Assembly (NCBI GenBank): GCA_037952775.1
Contig: JBANAY010000003.1
Coordinates: 10,664,001 to 10,728,000 of the forward strand
Direction: 5' to 3'
Length of the DNA: 64,000 nt
From: Clonostachys chloroleuca
Lineage: Eukaryota > Ascomycota > Sordariomycetes > Hypocreales > Bionectriaceae
In this document: positions 1 through 12,834 of the stretch, in pieces
How the letters are laid out: each line of letters begins with the position of its first letter
Numbering within the stretch: the first letter of the stretch is position 1
The notes under the pieces: generated by a model
Told to the model about the DNA's origin: nothing
The model's input: the letters and a program-made list of their open reading frames with translations, nothing else
Databases searched by the model: none
Position numbers and translations under genes: made by a program

Positions 1-910
1 CATCTCGGATTCTCATGGGCAGGATGCCGCAAATACCCTACGGCAATGCTATTCCTGCACGTTCTTCTCCTCAAACAAGCAAGTATTGGTGACTGTCAGC
101 CCCTTTCGGGCTAATTAATGTAAGGAGCCAGCCTGAGCCCGCGGCGCTTACAACAAAGCCCTGTATGAGGTAAAGCCAGGTACCAATTGTGTCGTCGATA
201 CTTGCTTCAAAGTGGGTACGCTCGGCCCTGGACCCTGAGGTTGGTGGGCTCGGTGCCGGTCCCGGCGGCTAGATCAAGGCTAGAGGGCTTTTCCAGCGAA
301 TTCCTCGCCCATAGCCGATTCCCCACCTTGCCCAAAGTAGTAACCGCCTCATTGTCTCACACCATGGCCATCACGTGAAGCCGCACATGTTGATTCAGTG
401 GCGACGGCCGTTCCGATTGTATGATTTCTCTGGTGAAAATCATTAGGCCTAAATATCAGACTGTCAGAAGCCATAAGGCTTTGTGTATGGACGTCTCCCC
501 GATAGATACGAACTGCCTTGCCGAGTACCCATCCCCAGATGAGGTCAGAAACCGATCCGGTGGTATGGTACACCAGATCACCCCACTACCCTAGAGAAGC
601 ATAGAGCTGTATAAAGCACGTCAGTAAGATAAACATGCGACAAATAAAACACAATGCGTCGAGCATGTGGTGTGTTAACAAAGGCCGATTGTTATTGGCA
701 ACTCGGTCATTATGCGATTATTTTGATATCAGGTCATGATGTTGAGTTGGTTACCTAACCAAAGTTGTTCGGCATGGACTTCTTAAAGGATCAAATAGCC
801 CAATATGAGTGAGCTCCTATGTAAAATCGTATGCCCATTCTAGAGTAATGCTTGTCGTAAATCATTCGTCGTTATCATGATCGGAAAATAGAACGCCCCC
901 TCACAGTGGA
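1..910. other. Intergenic, no supported gene
   Basis: Only short overlapping open frames without family resemblance, splice-site support or biased composition are visible. The right end (about 600-910) is AT-rich and is probably the 3' flank of the minus-strand modin-like gene. I see no RNA gene or repeat. Confidence 0.5.
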
Positions 911-3266
911 CTATGAGATGTAAACCGGCATTCTGCTGCCAAGCAGCTCACTTTTAACCACCTGTTTGTCCAACTTATTAAAGTCATGCAACATCAACCA
1001 ACAAATCATACGAAACACAAGCGTACACCACACATCATCATGAGACACAGCCTCTCCCGCCAAGCTGGGTAACGGGGTCGAAGTCGCCGTGGCATTCGGC
1101 CTCTCAGCTGCTACCCCGTTGATGCGAACAGTCTCCGAACTATTGGTTGAGCGGCCGACTGTAGTAGGATGACCATCGTCTCCCTCGGCCACCTCTTCAT
1201 TAATCTGAGGCGGTACAGATACTATTGCCGTCGGAGAATTATCAATGGTAGAGCGGATGGCGCTGGACTGAGAATCGATGCTCGCCCGCCGTCCGGAGGG
1301 TGAGCTGATTCGCCCGGCCCGGCGATTGTCTGTTGACTGGGTGGCATGCGGTACCACCAGCCGCCGTACACGCTTGAAGTACACGTCCATCATGATGTGC
1401 TGTCTGTCATCCGGGCTGGCTCCGTCCATATTCTCGAACGTTGGGACATCATCAAACTGTGATGAGACGGATGGGGAAGGATCTCTTGATCGGCCCCTAG
1501 CTTGCTCTGGTACACGAAGAGTCTGCTGGTCCTTGCGTTCATCCGGTTCGTTGAGTAGACGAAGAACCTCCTGAATATGAGACCGGAGGACATCCTGCAC
1601 AATTTCCCTTCTTCGCTGCTGTTCCTCCGTTTCCTTGTTCAGTCCTGGAGGATCGCGTTTGACGGGCTTCTTGAGCCCAGTTCGCTTCGCGGAGGCGGTA
1701 CTCTTCTTTGTAGTACCTATAAACAAAGTTCCAATTCGTTCTAGGGTTTTGGCTGGAGAAAGCGGCCGAGGATCCAAATCGGCACGTGGGTTGCCTCCCT
1801 GCTCAAGTTCCTTTCTTGCTGCTGCTTTTCTGCCAGTAAGGATCTCATCAGTGTCATCTAATGCCGCATGTAGCGCTCTAAAACGTAGGAGGGTCTCGGC
1901 CACAGTTCCATCCTTGCGATACTGGCGATTAATGTTTTCCATGTGGTGCTTTAGCCTGTTTACAATGGTACGATTCCTGGGAACCCTATTTGTAAGCTCC
2001 TCTTTGAAGTTGAGCTCATAGGCCTCGAGTAACTTGGGAAGAGACACAGCCTTGCTGTCCCAACGATCTGGTGTCGGGTTTGGCAGAAAGGTAAAGAGGG
2101 TGTCTTCGATGTGAAACGTCTGGGCTAACATAGCCAAAATTTCAAAGGATACTGAGAAAAGTAATACGTTAGTCCACATATTTGGCGCCGGGGATTCTTT
2201 TCTTCTTACAGCTGAAAAGATGCGAAAATCGTCGGTTCGCATTGAAATATTTGGTGACGTTGTTATTGCACCCTATCATAGTAAGGGTTTCTGAAATCTC
2301 AACCCGGCTGGCCAGTTGAAGTGAGCTCAGATCGAGCACATCAAGTGGAATCTCGAGTCTTCTCTTGTCTTGTGTAGAGCGGTAGATGGTTGGAACCCAC
2401 CCAAAGCAGAGTTCCTTGACCTCATCAACGGGTATGACACGGTTCCGAGTAAATCGTGACATACCATTCACCTGGAAAGAAAAAAGGAGGCCTAGATCAT
2501 TGACTCGATCTCCCAGAACCATGAAACCGTTTCCCTCCGCACGATATCGATCACTGATTCGGTCAAAGACCTTCCAATAGACCCCAAGGGCAGCAGTTAT
2601 TTCGATAAGATGGCACATAGTGGTGGTTGCGTAGGGCTTTGTAATAGTCGCAGGCATAGTATCCCAGCTCTTTCGCTTCTTTTGTAATGCAACCACCAGT
2701 GTATGGGTCTGATCGAGAGTCGGAGGCGTTGGGGGTAGCCCCAGTTCCGGGAGGGAGGCTCGGGGCGGCGACGGGGATCCTTGGTAGTCGAACTCTTCCT
2801 CCTGCCATTCTCGGGACTCCTTCTCCATGCATTGGACGGCCGATAGCAGTATCGTCCAGGATGCCCGCTCGTTATCAGATGTGTGAATGCGCTCCTTGCG
2901 GTTTCTTTCTTCGTAGTCCTTTCTCTGGCTCATATTCAAGGTGGTCCACGTGTCCCTCAAACTTTCCTCCGTCCCGTCAAGCTTGTAGACATCTGCCTCC
3001 GGAACCGGGCCCTTCTTGTTGTTGGGGGCACAAACAAATATAACGGGTGCGTCGAATTGCACTTCGAAGCGGAGCTCTTTGAGCGAGAATCGGCGGGATT
3101 TCGTTTGGGCCCAATCCCCCATAGCCTTGGGATTGCAGTGTGAGTAGCCTCGAGCAGAGCCAAGGTACTGTTGGAGACATTGCATCAATGTAGCAGCAAA
3201 AGCTATAACAGAGACTACTAGAGCTGCTGCTGCCACAACGATTTCTGTTTGACTGTCGTCCGCCAT
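911..3266 (-). CDS. Modin-like membrane protein (765 aa)
   Basis: Two exons on the minus strand, 3266-2210 and 2151-911, joined across a 58-nt intron (donor GTAAGA, acceptor CTCAG) that restores one 765-residue frame (SHLFS|LSFEILAML). The protein starts with a hydrophobic helix (about residues 9-29, IVVAAAALVVSVIAFAATLM) directly followed by QQYLGSARGYSHC, then long conserved blocks around KRKSWDTMP, TTTMCHLIE, NPTPDRWD and a C-terminal VWCTLVFRMICWLMLHDF. This layout matches proteins annotated as modin in filamentous ascomycetes, a family named after the Podospora mod genes linked to vegetative incompatibility. The central part (about 500-690) is low-complexity, Ser/Pro/Arg-rich and probably disordered. 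Biochemical function is unknown. Family assignment is from memory of the conserved blocks; the incompatibility link is only family background. Confidence 0.72.
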
Positions 3267-4072
3267 GGTGAACGGTGAGTGCTCGCAACCTGTTGTCCTA
3301 GCTGAGGATTGGATCGAATGGCGGGATGGACGCAGCGAGGAAACAAATGTCCCCTCCTATGATTAGCATGGAGGCTGTCACATCGATTGATCCCCCAGAC
3401 TTTTGACTAGGTAGAGATAGTACCCGCATTGCTTGCCACGAATGCCTATCTTGACCTCCAATGGGAATTGGAGACGAGGCGACACAAGGCGACTTTATGG
3501 TTGGCAAACCACATCGGACAAGGCTGGGGGGAAACGGCCCTGACCACCCACATGCCGTCCAGTCCAGGGGATCGGAGCTGAGCTACCATGTGGCGGGAGC
3601 TTGTTTGTCAGCGGTGCTTCATCCTGCATCCTGGGAGCTGCTCCCCAGTTTAAACCCATGCCCTGGTCGCGGTAACGCACCCGGGATTGGTAGGTAATTA
3701 CAGGTGGTGTGTACCGCCATGTGGATTGAGGATGTTTAGTGATTTAGAAAAATGCGATTTCATCGAGCCAAATCCGAAAGTTGAACATGTATTGGGCTGT
3801 ATTCAACTAGAGATCTGGTGATGATGGGGGGGAAACTGGAGTGCTCAGAGAATCCGTTCGCCTCTGTAAAATCGTGACTAGCGACGGGCATCTTTCCCCA
3901 TCTTCTCTCGCCCAACCTCCCCCTCCACCTTTCATTTGAACTAGGTACAGTGGAACTCGAAGTACTGGTCTAAATTTGACCAATGCTTGCAGATTCTACT
4001 TTGATACTGCATCCGGGTCATTCGAACGCCCCGAAAATCCGCCGCTATCTGCATCTACCTCTCTATCCGAAT
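3267..4072. other. Intergenic between modin-like gene and thioesterase-like gene
   Basis: Contains the promoter side of the modin-like gene (left) and the 3' flank of the thioesterase-like gene (right). Short open frames here have no recognisable family. A CT-rich stretch near 3890-3935 stands out but has no assignable role. Confidence 0.4.
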
Positions 4073-5099
4073 CTATATCTTCTCTTTGGGTCGCCTTTCG
4101 GCATAATTCCTGGATATATCCAAGGCCATGGCCACATGATTGCTGAGTGCTAACAGACTCCCAGCTTCATCAAATATAAGCACTTCAGCATCATACCTGC
4201 CATTCAAGACCTCCTTCGCCACCACCCGCAATCTAAGCCATGGCAGTCCCTCGGGTGGCATTGTCCTCCGCACGTCCAAGGTCATCGTGAGTGTAGGATA
4301 CCAAAACGCTTTCTTAAAGGCAAACCCGCCGGGAGGTATAGGCGCATCTACCGAAGCTGGGCGAAATGATTCAATCAAAAGCGGTGGTCCCACATCCGCA
4401 ACGTATCCCAGTGATGCCAGTGTAAAATTCTCATCGCAAGGCAATCGGACCCAGTAGTCATGCGTTGTAGGGAGGACATGGCCCGAACGCTGATGGTAGT
4501 ATTCCAAGTTGTTAAGCATGGGTACCGCCTTCGTCAGCGGGTGGATCAAACGCTCCCAATGGGGGTCTGTGCCAGAAACCAGCTTCTCCAAATTTACCTT
4601 GGGCGGCGGGTGGTCGAGTGACCATCCGGTCGGTAGCGTCACACCGGACTCCTCTGCAAGGTTGGTGTTGGTGATGTATGCAACAACCTTGGGCTGGGAC
4701 TCAGGTGCGATGAAAGGCTCGTGAGCAGTCAGACCATCCTGATGAAGGCTGAGATGGAGGACCGATGATGCACGTCCAAGCTTTGACTCGATCACTTGAA
4801 TATAGGCTTTCCCGGCCGCTGTTCGATTGAGGAATGACCAGTGAGCTGCCAGTGTATGTGGTTGATTCCGAGATGCCAGGTGTTGGCTGGCAACAACCGA
4901 GAAAAGGGTCGCCACGAAGCCTCCATTGGGCACTATCCTGAATGTCAGTTGTGATGCAACATTGGTAATTTTAGGAGATGCGTTTACCTGTCCCGACACA
5001 GTACGACGGCACTAGGTCTACTTCATAGACACTGTTGCTGAGCTTGTGAGCTTTGGCTACCTCTCCCAATGCTAGTGGGACCTTTGGTTTTGTGGCCAT
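4073..5099 (-). CDS. Acyl-CoA thioesterase-like (hotdog) protein, 323 aa
   Basis: Two exons, 5099-4988 and 4932-4073, separated by a 55-nt intron (donor ACAG|GTAAAC, acceptor GATAG|TGCCC). The junction yields SYCVGTVPNGGFVATLF, a motif typical of the N-terminal hotdog of fungal thioesterase-like (TesB-type) proteins. A downstream ATG at 4999 would give a shorter protein but lacks this motif, so the upstream start is preferred. The C-terminal half (WYPTLTMTLDVRR, LPWLRLRVVAKEVLNGRYD, EAGSLLALSNHVAM) fits the second hotdog, whose usual catalytic region is near the ISR/SNH turn. Likely hydrolyses or binds acyl-thioesters in cytosol or peroxisome; no canonical C-terminal peroxisomal signal is present (ends KEKI). 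Substrate unknown. Confidence 0.78.
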
Positions 5100-7700
5100 A
5101 TCAATCTACACAAGCTCGTCACGTGAAATAAGCTCGAGAAGGAACTATTTATTTAATTGAGAGCCATCGTAGTCTACTACGGCTGAATGACTAGGGATAG
5201 TATAGGTGGTATTTATAAGGGGTTGGTGAACCGGGGCACCAGTGTGCCCCGCATTAACATGGCTGATAACACCAAAACAAGCCTCGGTTCCGGATCTGTG
5301 CAGCATCAGCTGAAACTCGAATTTTGAGCCTCAAAGCATGATGTTGCATCCAGATCGAGGGAGCAAGGTAAACGAGACGGCGAGAAATGAGCTTTGTAGA
5401 GAGAAGAATTTTGACGTTACAACTATCGTGTGAGTATTCTGAGCGGTAGTAAAAGTGAAGGCATCAATTGATGTCCGTGAGCCGACGGCAGTGGTGTTCC
5501 AAGAAAAGCCGGCAGTTGATGAATACGTAGAACCATGATGTAGTACATTGAACCGAATCGTCCCTTGATTGAATTCACAAGATTTTACTGAGAGGTTGAG
5601 TGTTTAAGTGTTTTTATTACATTTTAACCTATAATCTGCATAACATTCTTCATCATTTGAACCCTGAATTTGAATCCTTCCAAAACAATTGTGGAGCAAT
5701 GAGAACGCCAGCTAATTTCGTAACATCGTGCAAGCCGAGCCAGCGTACTTGTGAGAGTAAATATTGTTGTAGCTGCTCAGCAGCTGACGGCGGCGTAACG
5801 AGGAGTGGATGGCTCCATGTAGTCCTCGGGGTCCAAGAGAGGCATGTAGTTGTAGCTTGAGGTTGTTCGGATGGGCTGGGGTCTGGCTTTCTGCTCTTCT
5901 GTCTTTTTGGTGGCGGATGTATATCCGTAGTATTTGGAAAAAAGTTTCCTTGAATCGTTTAGCTTCATATCTTGAAATATGCACTGCTTAAACGGATGTT
6001 CCTACCTGGGAAACATGTTGAGAATGACTGTGGGTAGGTAGAAGAAAGATGAAAAAGGATGAAGGGTATGAAGCGCAGAGGGAACGGAAAGAGATTGGCG
6101 GGAAAGACGTCACAGGAGCCCGCCTGAATTAAGAAATAAAGTAAAGGAAGACAATTGATGCTGTGTGCTACAGTGCGTGGCCGAAGTATTGTTTCTTTGG
6201 GAAAGTTCACTGTTATATATCATCTGGTGGGATGGTGGTTGGCTTGCAGTATCAGCATATAAACATGGACCCGATTTCCCTTTCGCAATCGGAGTAGATG
6301 TGTTTCATTTTCTCGACCTTTGCCTACTAAAAGGGCACTAATGGGCGATATGGCAAGGCCCGAATTGCCACCATCGGATAAATATTTATTAATATAAATC
6401 TGGGTATGTAGTAGGAACGTAAGACTAGAATGGGGGCGGGGCGTTGGAGACGGCGCTTCAAGTTGGAAACAAGTGGTTCCACCAGTTGACCATGGGTCTT
6501 CTACACAACCATATCTGAAACGAGAAGAGCTCACATAGGGAGAACATCTACAATGGCGCAAAAATTCCATTTAGTTTTACTCTTTCTTGATTTTATTTTT
6601 ATTTTTGGTCCTTTCAAGATGCCTTTGTCTTCGTCGCCAAGTGGATGTCGACTATGTTGGTGTGGTAGGCCCGTGGGATGCGATGGTCCAAGCGGTCCAT
6701 CGCCGAACGGGGATACCGTAATGGAACCCAATATCACCGCAGCTAGAAATATGTGTTATAGGCCATTCTTGTCTACTGTACACTCGCACCAGAACGTGGA
6801 GAAGAGAACATTTGATCCCCTCTTTTCGTCCCCATATCCGAGCTCCTAGTGGGATGGGAGGCCTGGGCTGCCACTAAGAAAGTGCTTCAACTGTAGTCGC
6901 TGGACACGGCGCTCTCTGAGGCAGCAGTGGTTGGATAACGAAGGTCGAGCAACAATTAGAGTGGCTAAGCCTGGAAAGAACACCATGCCCCGGATTCGGA
7001 GCCTTCGTCGAATAGTGGCCATCTGGGTGGCCGGCATTCGTATTCCAGCACCAAGTACTCTCAGATTTAGCGAGCATACTGACACACCCCACAATGCATG
7101 CTCAAGCTTCTATCCTGATGGGCTGGCTGGCTGGCTGGCCTAGACCTTGTTAAGCTGAATAAAAAGCTCGCCAGGACGTAATTGCCAAAGAACTATGCCC
7201 ATGATTGATACCATCATTCGTCCCATACGAAACATGATTGATTTAAGATTGACATTTGTTCATTTCTAGAATAGGAGGTTGGCTGTCGTGAAATCCAACC
7301 AACTTCCAAGTGTCAGGTATCATAACCGATGCCTCCCTACGCCGCGAACATTGAGCTACTCTCATCCTTGTATTGGCATAAAAACTTAGGCATTTATCCG
7401 TTGGGCATCTGAAACTACTTACCTATGTACCTAAGGTATGCAATATTTGAGGCATAGACCCCAGTAACCCAGCCACACTGGTGTGACGCGTTTATAGGGG
7501 AGGAAATTGATTATATAATCATCATGAGACGCCTTACGTCGGTATATCTAACAGCTGACACGAGACCTCCCTTCCTTCATCTTTCTCCTGCATACTCATC
7601 GAAACCACCATCACTCACTCATCTAAACGAAACGGACACATCATTTTGCTACGCTTGCTTTCGTAATTTTCCATTGATCTGACCTCGAGACCCATATACA
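5100..7700. other. 2.6-kb intergenic region, one doubtful small ORF
   Basis: No gene with family support. A minus-strand open frame at 5777-5968 (63 codons, ending TPRYAAVSC) has coding-like composition, with Pro/Tyr/Ser-rich content and few rare residues. It could be the last exon of a small protein, but I could not find a satisfactory upstream exon: the nearest splice pair would leave an intron of only about 35 nt. A GGCT tetranucleotide tract lies at about 7121-7140. The right end (about 7560-7700), rich in CT and CA, looks like the 5' UTR of the LysM gene. Confidence 0.35.
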
Positions 7701-8234
7701 ATGTCACGATTCTCGCAATATGACACAGACGAGGAGCGACTACCGGAAGGCATGTCGCGAGTCGGCTACGATGCTGACACAGAAGTTTACACATTCAAGG
7801 ATGCGGACGGGAGCTATTGGGAGAGTGCTCCCGGCAACCGTTACGGTCGATTGACACGTGTCGGAGAAGCTCGTGTCTCTGAAGACGATGATGACGCTCA
7901 ACCGTTCCTCGGATCTGAACAGCAATTCCGGCCATCATGGCGTGCGGAAATGATGCCTTTGCTCAACTTCTTCATCTTGGTCGGCCTGTTTTTGGTCTTC
8001 CTCTTCTGGTATTTGCACTCCGCCGCGAAGTCAGGCTGGTCGGCACCCCCGAAAGTGATTTGCCAAGAAGGCGAACTGGACTACACTATCGCCTCTGGGG
8101 ATACCTGCTGGGACATTGCACACAGCCGAGGTATCACTGTTGATGATCTTGTAGGGGCCAACAAGGACTTGGATTGCGACAGGCTTAAGAAGGGCTCGCA
8201 TTTGTGTCTTCCCCAGAAGCCCACCTCGGATTGA
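7701..8234 (+). CDS. Membrane-anchored LysM-domain protein, 177 aa
   Basis: Single-exon gene starting at ATG 7701 after a CT-rich leader. The protein has an acidic N-terminal segment (1-80), one hydrophobic helix (about 86-106, LLNFFILVGLFLVFLFWYL) and a C-terminal LysM module (about 127-170, from YTIASGDTCWDIA to GSHLCLP) with four cysteines typical of fungal LysM domains (Cys121, 136, 159, 169). LysM binds N-acetylglucosamine polymers such as chitin. There is no N-terminal signal peptide, so the single helix probably works as a signal-anchor placing the LysM outside (type II). That differs from secreted LysM effectors, which begin with a cleavable signal. A role in wall sensing or ER/secretory quality control is inference. 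Confidence 0.85.
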   Translation: MSRFSQYDTDEERLPEGMSRVGYDADTEVYTFKDADGSYWESAPGNRYGRLTRVGEARVSEDDDDAQPFLGSEQQFRPSWRAEMMPLLNFFILVGLFLVFLFWYLHSAAKSGWSAPPKVICQEGELDYTIASGDTCWDIAHSRGITVDDLVGANKDLDCDRLKKGSHLCLPQKPTSD

Positions 8235-9193
8235 ATTACTGGTGCGCAAGCCATTATGTTTTTACGATGAATGAGCGAGTGGGCAGTATTCGCATCACAT
8301 CAATCACGAGAAGAACTCCATCAACGGTGTTCGCCACCAAGACACGGGACAGAGTAAAGATGACGGGGAGCATTGGCACTAATGCTTCTCTCCGTCTGGA
8401 GCTCCACTATTTCGGCATGGGCAAAGGTTCGTTGTTTCTGGGATTGCAAGACATACATATGTACAGTGGATGTTATCTTTGGGGGTCGCCTGTTATGCCC
8501 AACATGGGCGAAATGGCGACCTGGAAGACAGGTCCGTTTTGCATGATTTCAGTTTGCGTGGGAACTGTGATTATGGTATTGAGGAATAAAAATGAGGGCT
8601 ATCTTGACTTATCTAGTCTTGGTCAATGGGCCCCAGAGCCCAAGAACTGGCTTAGTTTCCTACTAACACCAACTGGACGTGAACGTTCTTCTATGGCGTA
8701 GACACCATAGCACTGCCTGTTTACCTCTTCCAGGCTGCAGAACCCATCCTCTGCACCTTAGCATCTGCCCAGCGCAGTCCACGTATTGCCAGTTCCATGT
8801 CGAGGAGTCCCAAGAGAAGATTCATGGCATAGGCATACTTCCATGATTGAACTCCTCCTGCACATCCTTATTCATCAGCTCGATGGGTTGGCTTATAAGC
8901 AGATTCGCGGATCAATGCTGCTTTTGGCAGTTCATGTCCTGGCCTTTGCTAGGCGCTGCTAATCAGCCAAATTGAACTCGCTGTCATGGAAGGAGCGGGG
9001 CGGGGCGGGGCACCAATTCAACTGAGGCTGTCTGTTTGGGCAGAAAAACATTTTTTTTCGCCCACCACGCGTTTGGTTGCTCTGTGCCCCGCGCCGCCAA
9101 TTTTTTTTAAAAGGCCTCGCTGTGTCCCCCAATCCTCCTGTCCTCGCACAGACTCCCATCTGCGAGCCCTTTTCACCGTGCAATCTCGACAGG
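8235..9193. other. Intergenic, 3' flank of LysM gene and promoter of KAP123
   Basis: A 165-codon open frame (8204-8701) overlaps the end of the LysM gene but has no family resemblance and is likely chance. The last 200 bp before 9194 contain GC-rich tracts (GGGGCGGGGCGGGGC at about 8997-9011) and pyrimidine blocks typical of a housekeeping promoter. Confidence 0.4.
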
Positions 9194-12100
9194 ATGGACA
9201 AGGCCAAGCTCGTCCAGCTGCTCAAGGGCAGCCAAGTGCGTAAGTACTGTCTTCCAAATCATCTTCATCAAAGCGTCACCACCGCCGTGACCAGAATGTC
9301 TGCGTCAGCTACTAACTTTCAGGCTTCGCAGCAAACACTGAACAGGTCAAGGCCGCCACTGCCGAACTCCAGAAGGACTTCTACTCCAAGCCCGAGTCGC
9401 TTCTCCTTTTGATCGAGATTGCTCTCACCAACGAAGCTCAGGATGTCCGTCAGCTCGCTTACGTGCAGGCCCTCCGCCTCGTCCCCAAGTACTGGGGCGA
9501 GAAAACTGCCCCGGACCAGCGCCAGCTTGCCCGCACACACCTCCTCGATGGTCTTCTGAAGGAGACCGCAAACAATCTGCGCCACTCTGCATGCCGCTTG
9601 ATTGCTGGTATTGTTGGAGTGGACATCAAGAACAAGGAAGGCGAGGAGTTTTTGAAACAACTTCTTACTCTGAGCAACAACGACAACGTTGGTATCCGTG
9701 AGGCTGGTTCATACCTGCTATACGCCATGCTCGAGAACAACCCAATGCACTTCCTCGACCACATCCACGATCTGCTCAAGCTGTGCGGCTCCCGTCTGGA
9801 GGACCCCGAGAGCAAGGATGTCCGTGTCAACATTGTTCGCGCGATTGGTGTCATCGCCCCTCTCGTTGAGCCGGAGGAGGACCCTCAGGCAACACAGATT
9901 CTCCAGGGCTTCTTGCCTGGCCTTGTCAACATCCTTAAGGCTACTATTCAGGATGAAGACAGCGAAGGTTATAATACCGTTTTCGAGGTATTCGAGACCT
10001 TCGTTGCTCACGACCCCAACCTGTTGGGTCAGCACCTCAAGGATCTTCTCGACTTGGTTCTGGAGATTGCTGCCAACACCGAGGTTGATGAGGAGGCGCG
10101 TACTCAGGCCATCAACTTCCTTGTCATGTCGGTTGGCTACCGCCGCATGAAGATTCAGGCTATGAAGGATATGGGCTCACAGCTCATGGTCAAGGCTATG
10201 CACATCATCGGCGAGATTGAGACCGACGATGATGAGGAGCTTACTCCTGCCCGCAGCGCCATCAGACTTGTCGACACTCTTGCCAACGAGCTTCCTCCCC
10301 GCCAAGTCATTGTCCCCCTTCTAGAACAGTTCCCTATCTTCGCTGCCCACCAGAAGCCTCAATTCCGTATGGCCGCCATGCTTGCTCTTGGTAACGCTGC
10401 CGAGGGTGCCCCTGACTTCATTTCCACTCAGCTGAAGCCCCTCCTCCCTATCATTGTCAGCCTGTTGAGCGACGCCGAGACTCAGGTCAGATATGCTTCT
10501 CTGATTGGCCTGATTCACCTCTCCGAAGAGATGGTGGATGAGATGGTATCCCACCACGAGGAACTTATCAATGCTGTCCTGAAGAACTTGCAGGCCGCTT
10601 CCGAAGGTCCTTCTGACAAGATGAACATCAACATTATCCGCTCTGCCTGCACTGCCCTTGACACACTCGGTGATGGTGTTGACACCAAGATTATGGCTCA
10701 GTACGGACCCAATCTGGTGGGACCCATGGTCAGGCTCCTAGACCACTCAGACTTTGGCGTCAAGTCTTCTGCCGCCTCGGCTCTTGGTGCCATTGCTGCT
10801 GCGATGGAGAAGGACTTCCTTCCTTACTTCAACGATGTCATGGAAGCTCTTGGAAAGTTCGTTGTTGCCAAGGAAAACGATGAAGCTCTGGAGCTGCGAA
10901 GCTCCACCTGCGACAGCATGGGCCGCATCGCTTTGGCCGTTGGCCCCGAAGCCTTCCAGCCATATGTCATGAAGCTGATGGAAGCAAGTGAAGAGGCTCT
11001 GGGCATTGACAACCCTCGTCTCAAGGAGACCAGCTTCATTCTTTGGTCTAACCTGGCCAAGGTTTATAAGGAGGACTTCAACCACTTCCTCAAGGGTGCT
11101 CTTGAGGGTCTGTTCAACTCTCTTGAGCTTGAAGAGGAAGAGATCGATCTCTCTGGCCTGGACACCAGCGGACTGGTTGATGGTTCCATCGTGGTCGGCG
11201 GCAAGCAGATCAAGGTGAAGGCATCCTCTGATGAGCAGGAAGATGAAATGGCTGAGGGTGATGATGACTGGGATGATCTCGAAGATCTTGAGGGTCTCGG
11301 TGCTGTCACCGCCGTGGCTCTTGAGCAGGAGATTGCTCTCGACGTTCTTGGCGACATCATTTCTCACTCGTGTGGTACCAACGACCTGGAGACTGTTGTT
11401 GAAAAGACTATCGAGAAGGTCCTCCCATTTACTGGCCACTCGTACGAAGGCTGCCGCAAGACTGCCATTTCCACCCTCTGGCGTATCTATGCCCGTGTCT
11501 TCCAGGTTTGGGAGGAGGGCTCTGGCTCCAAATGGGAGCCTGGTATGCCCCCCAAACAAACGCCTCCTCCTTCCATCATCTCTATTGCACAGACTATCTT
11601 GATACCTACCCTGAAGGCATGGCCTGACGAGCACGAAAGGTACGTACATTAAACTATTTTCAACTTTTCATTTCAGGCTATTATATGATGAGCATCCTAC
11701 GTTAAACCCAGCTCACTCAGACGCAAAATGCGATTGCTGAGAACACGTTACATCTACTCCTGATTTTATGCCATTTCCTCACTCTATTTGTACCTCTGCA
11801 GTATTTGTATGAGTTGTTCACTAACAGAGTGTGCTAGGGCTGTGGTGACCGACATCAACCGAAATGTCGCCGCCACTCTCAAGGCTTGTGGTCCTTCTAT
11901 TCTGGTTGCTAAGGATGGTGCATTGCAGGAGATCATATCCGTCGTTGGAACAATTGTTACGCGATCTCACCAATGCCAGCAAGACTTTGGTTTCGAGGAT
12001 GAGGAGCCTGAGGTTGATGCTGGATCCTCCGAGTACGACTGGCTTGTCACTGACACCGCTCTTGATGTGGTCGTCGGCCTTGCTGCTGCGCTCGGGTCTG

Positions 12101-12834
12101 ATTTCCATGAAATCTGGAAGATTTTCGAGAAGCCCGTTCTCAAGTTGGCTAGCTCAACTGAGGATATTCAGCGTTCCACTGCTGTTGGCACCATTGCAGA
12201 GATTGTCAAGTACATTGGCGAAGCTGTTACCCCTTACACCGAGTCTCTCGGCGAGGCTCTTGCCCGCCGTCTGACCGATACCGACCCTCTTGCTAAGTCA
12301 AACGCTGCATATGCCATTGGCATGCTGGTTCTCAACTCCAACGATACTGCCAAGACCTTCCCTCTCTACCCCAGAATCTGGGAGAAGCTTGAGCCTCTCT
12401 TGGCTGTCAAGGAGCAGCGAATGGCTGACAACGTATCTGGCGCTCTTAGCCGCATGATGATCAAGCACCCCGACAATGGCTTCATCGCCGAGGCTCTTCC
12501 TTCCATCATCAGCGTCTTGCCTTTGGAGGAGGACTACGAGGAGAATGTGCCCATTTTCCAGAACATCTACCAGCTTTGTAAGTTTAAAACTACTCGATTT
12601 GTGCAAACAACAATGACTAATATCTCATTCACAGACGACCAATCCAACCAGACAGTTCAACAGTTCACTCCCCAACTTCTTACTATTTTCGAGAAGGTCT
12701 TGAGCCCCCCCGAGGAGCAGCTCGAGGACGAAGCTCGCGAAATGGTGAAGAGGACCGTGCAGGGTCTGTACAAGACCCAGCCCGGTCTCTTTGCCAACCA
12801 CCAGAGCCTACTCTCCCTGGCTGGCGCACAATGA
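9194..12834 (+). CDS. KAP123: Importin beta, Kap123/importin-4 type, 1100 aa
   Basis: Four exons: 9194-9239, 9323-11639, 11838-12577 and 12635-12834. Introns are 83, 198 and 57 nt, all GT..AG, with phase agreeing at every junction (GSQV|RFAANTEQVKAAT; DEHE|RAVVTDINRN; NIYQL|YDQSNQ). The 1100-residue product is a HEAT-repeat array matching fungal Kap123, the nuclear import receptor for ribosomal proteins and histones. Typical features are VRQLAYVQALRLVPKYW near the N-terminus, acidic loops (EEEEIDLSG; DEQEDEMAEGDDDWDDLED), which in karyopherins help cargo release, and the RAVVTDINRNVAATLKACG repeat. It shuttles through nuclear pores and is unloaded by Ran-GTP. The first exon is only 46 nt. Length is normal for the family and no break is seen. 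Confidence 0.94.

Noticed and set aside
8204..8701. 165-codon plus-strand open frame
   Set aside because: Overlaps the end of the LysM gene out of frame and has no family resemblance.
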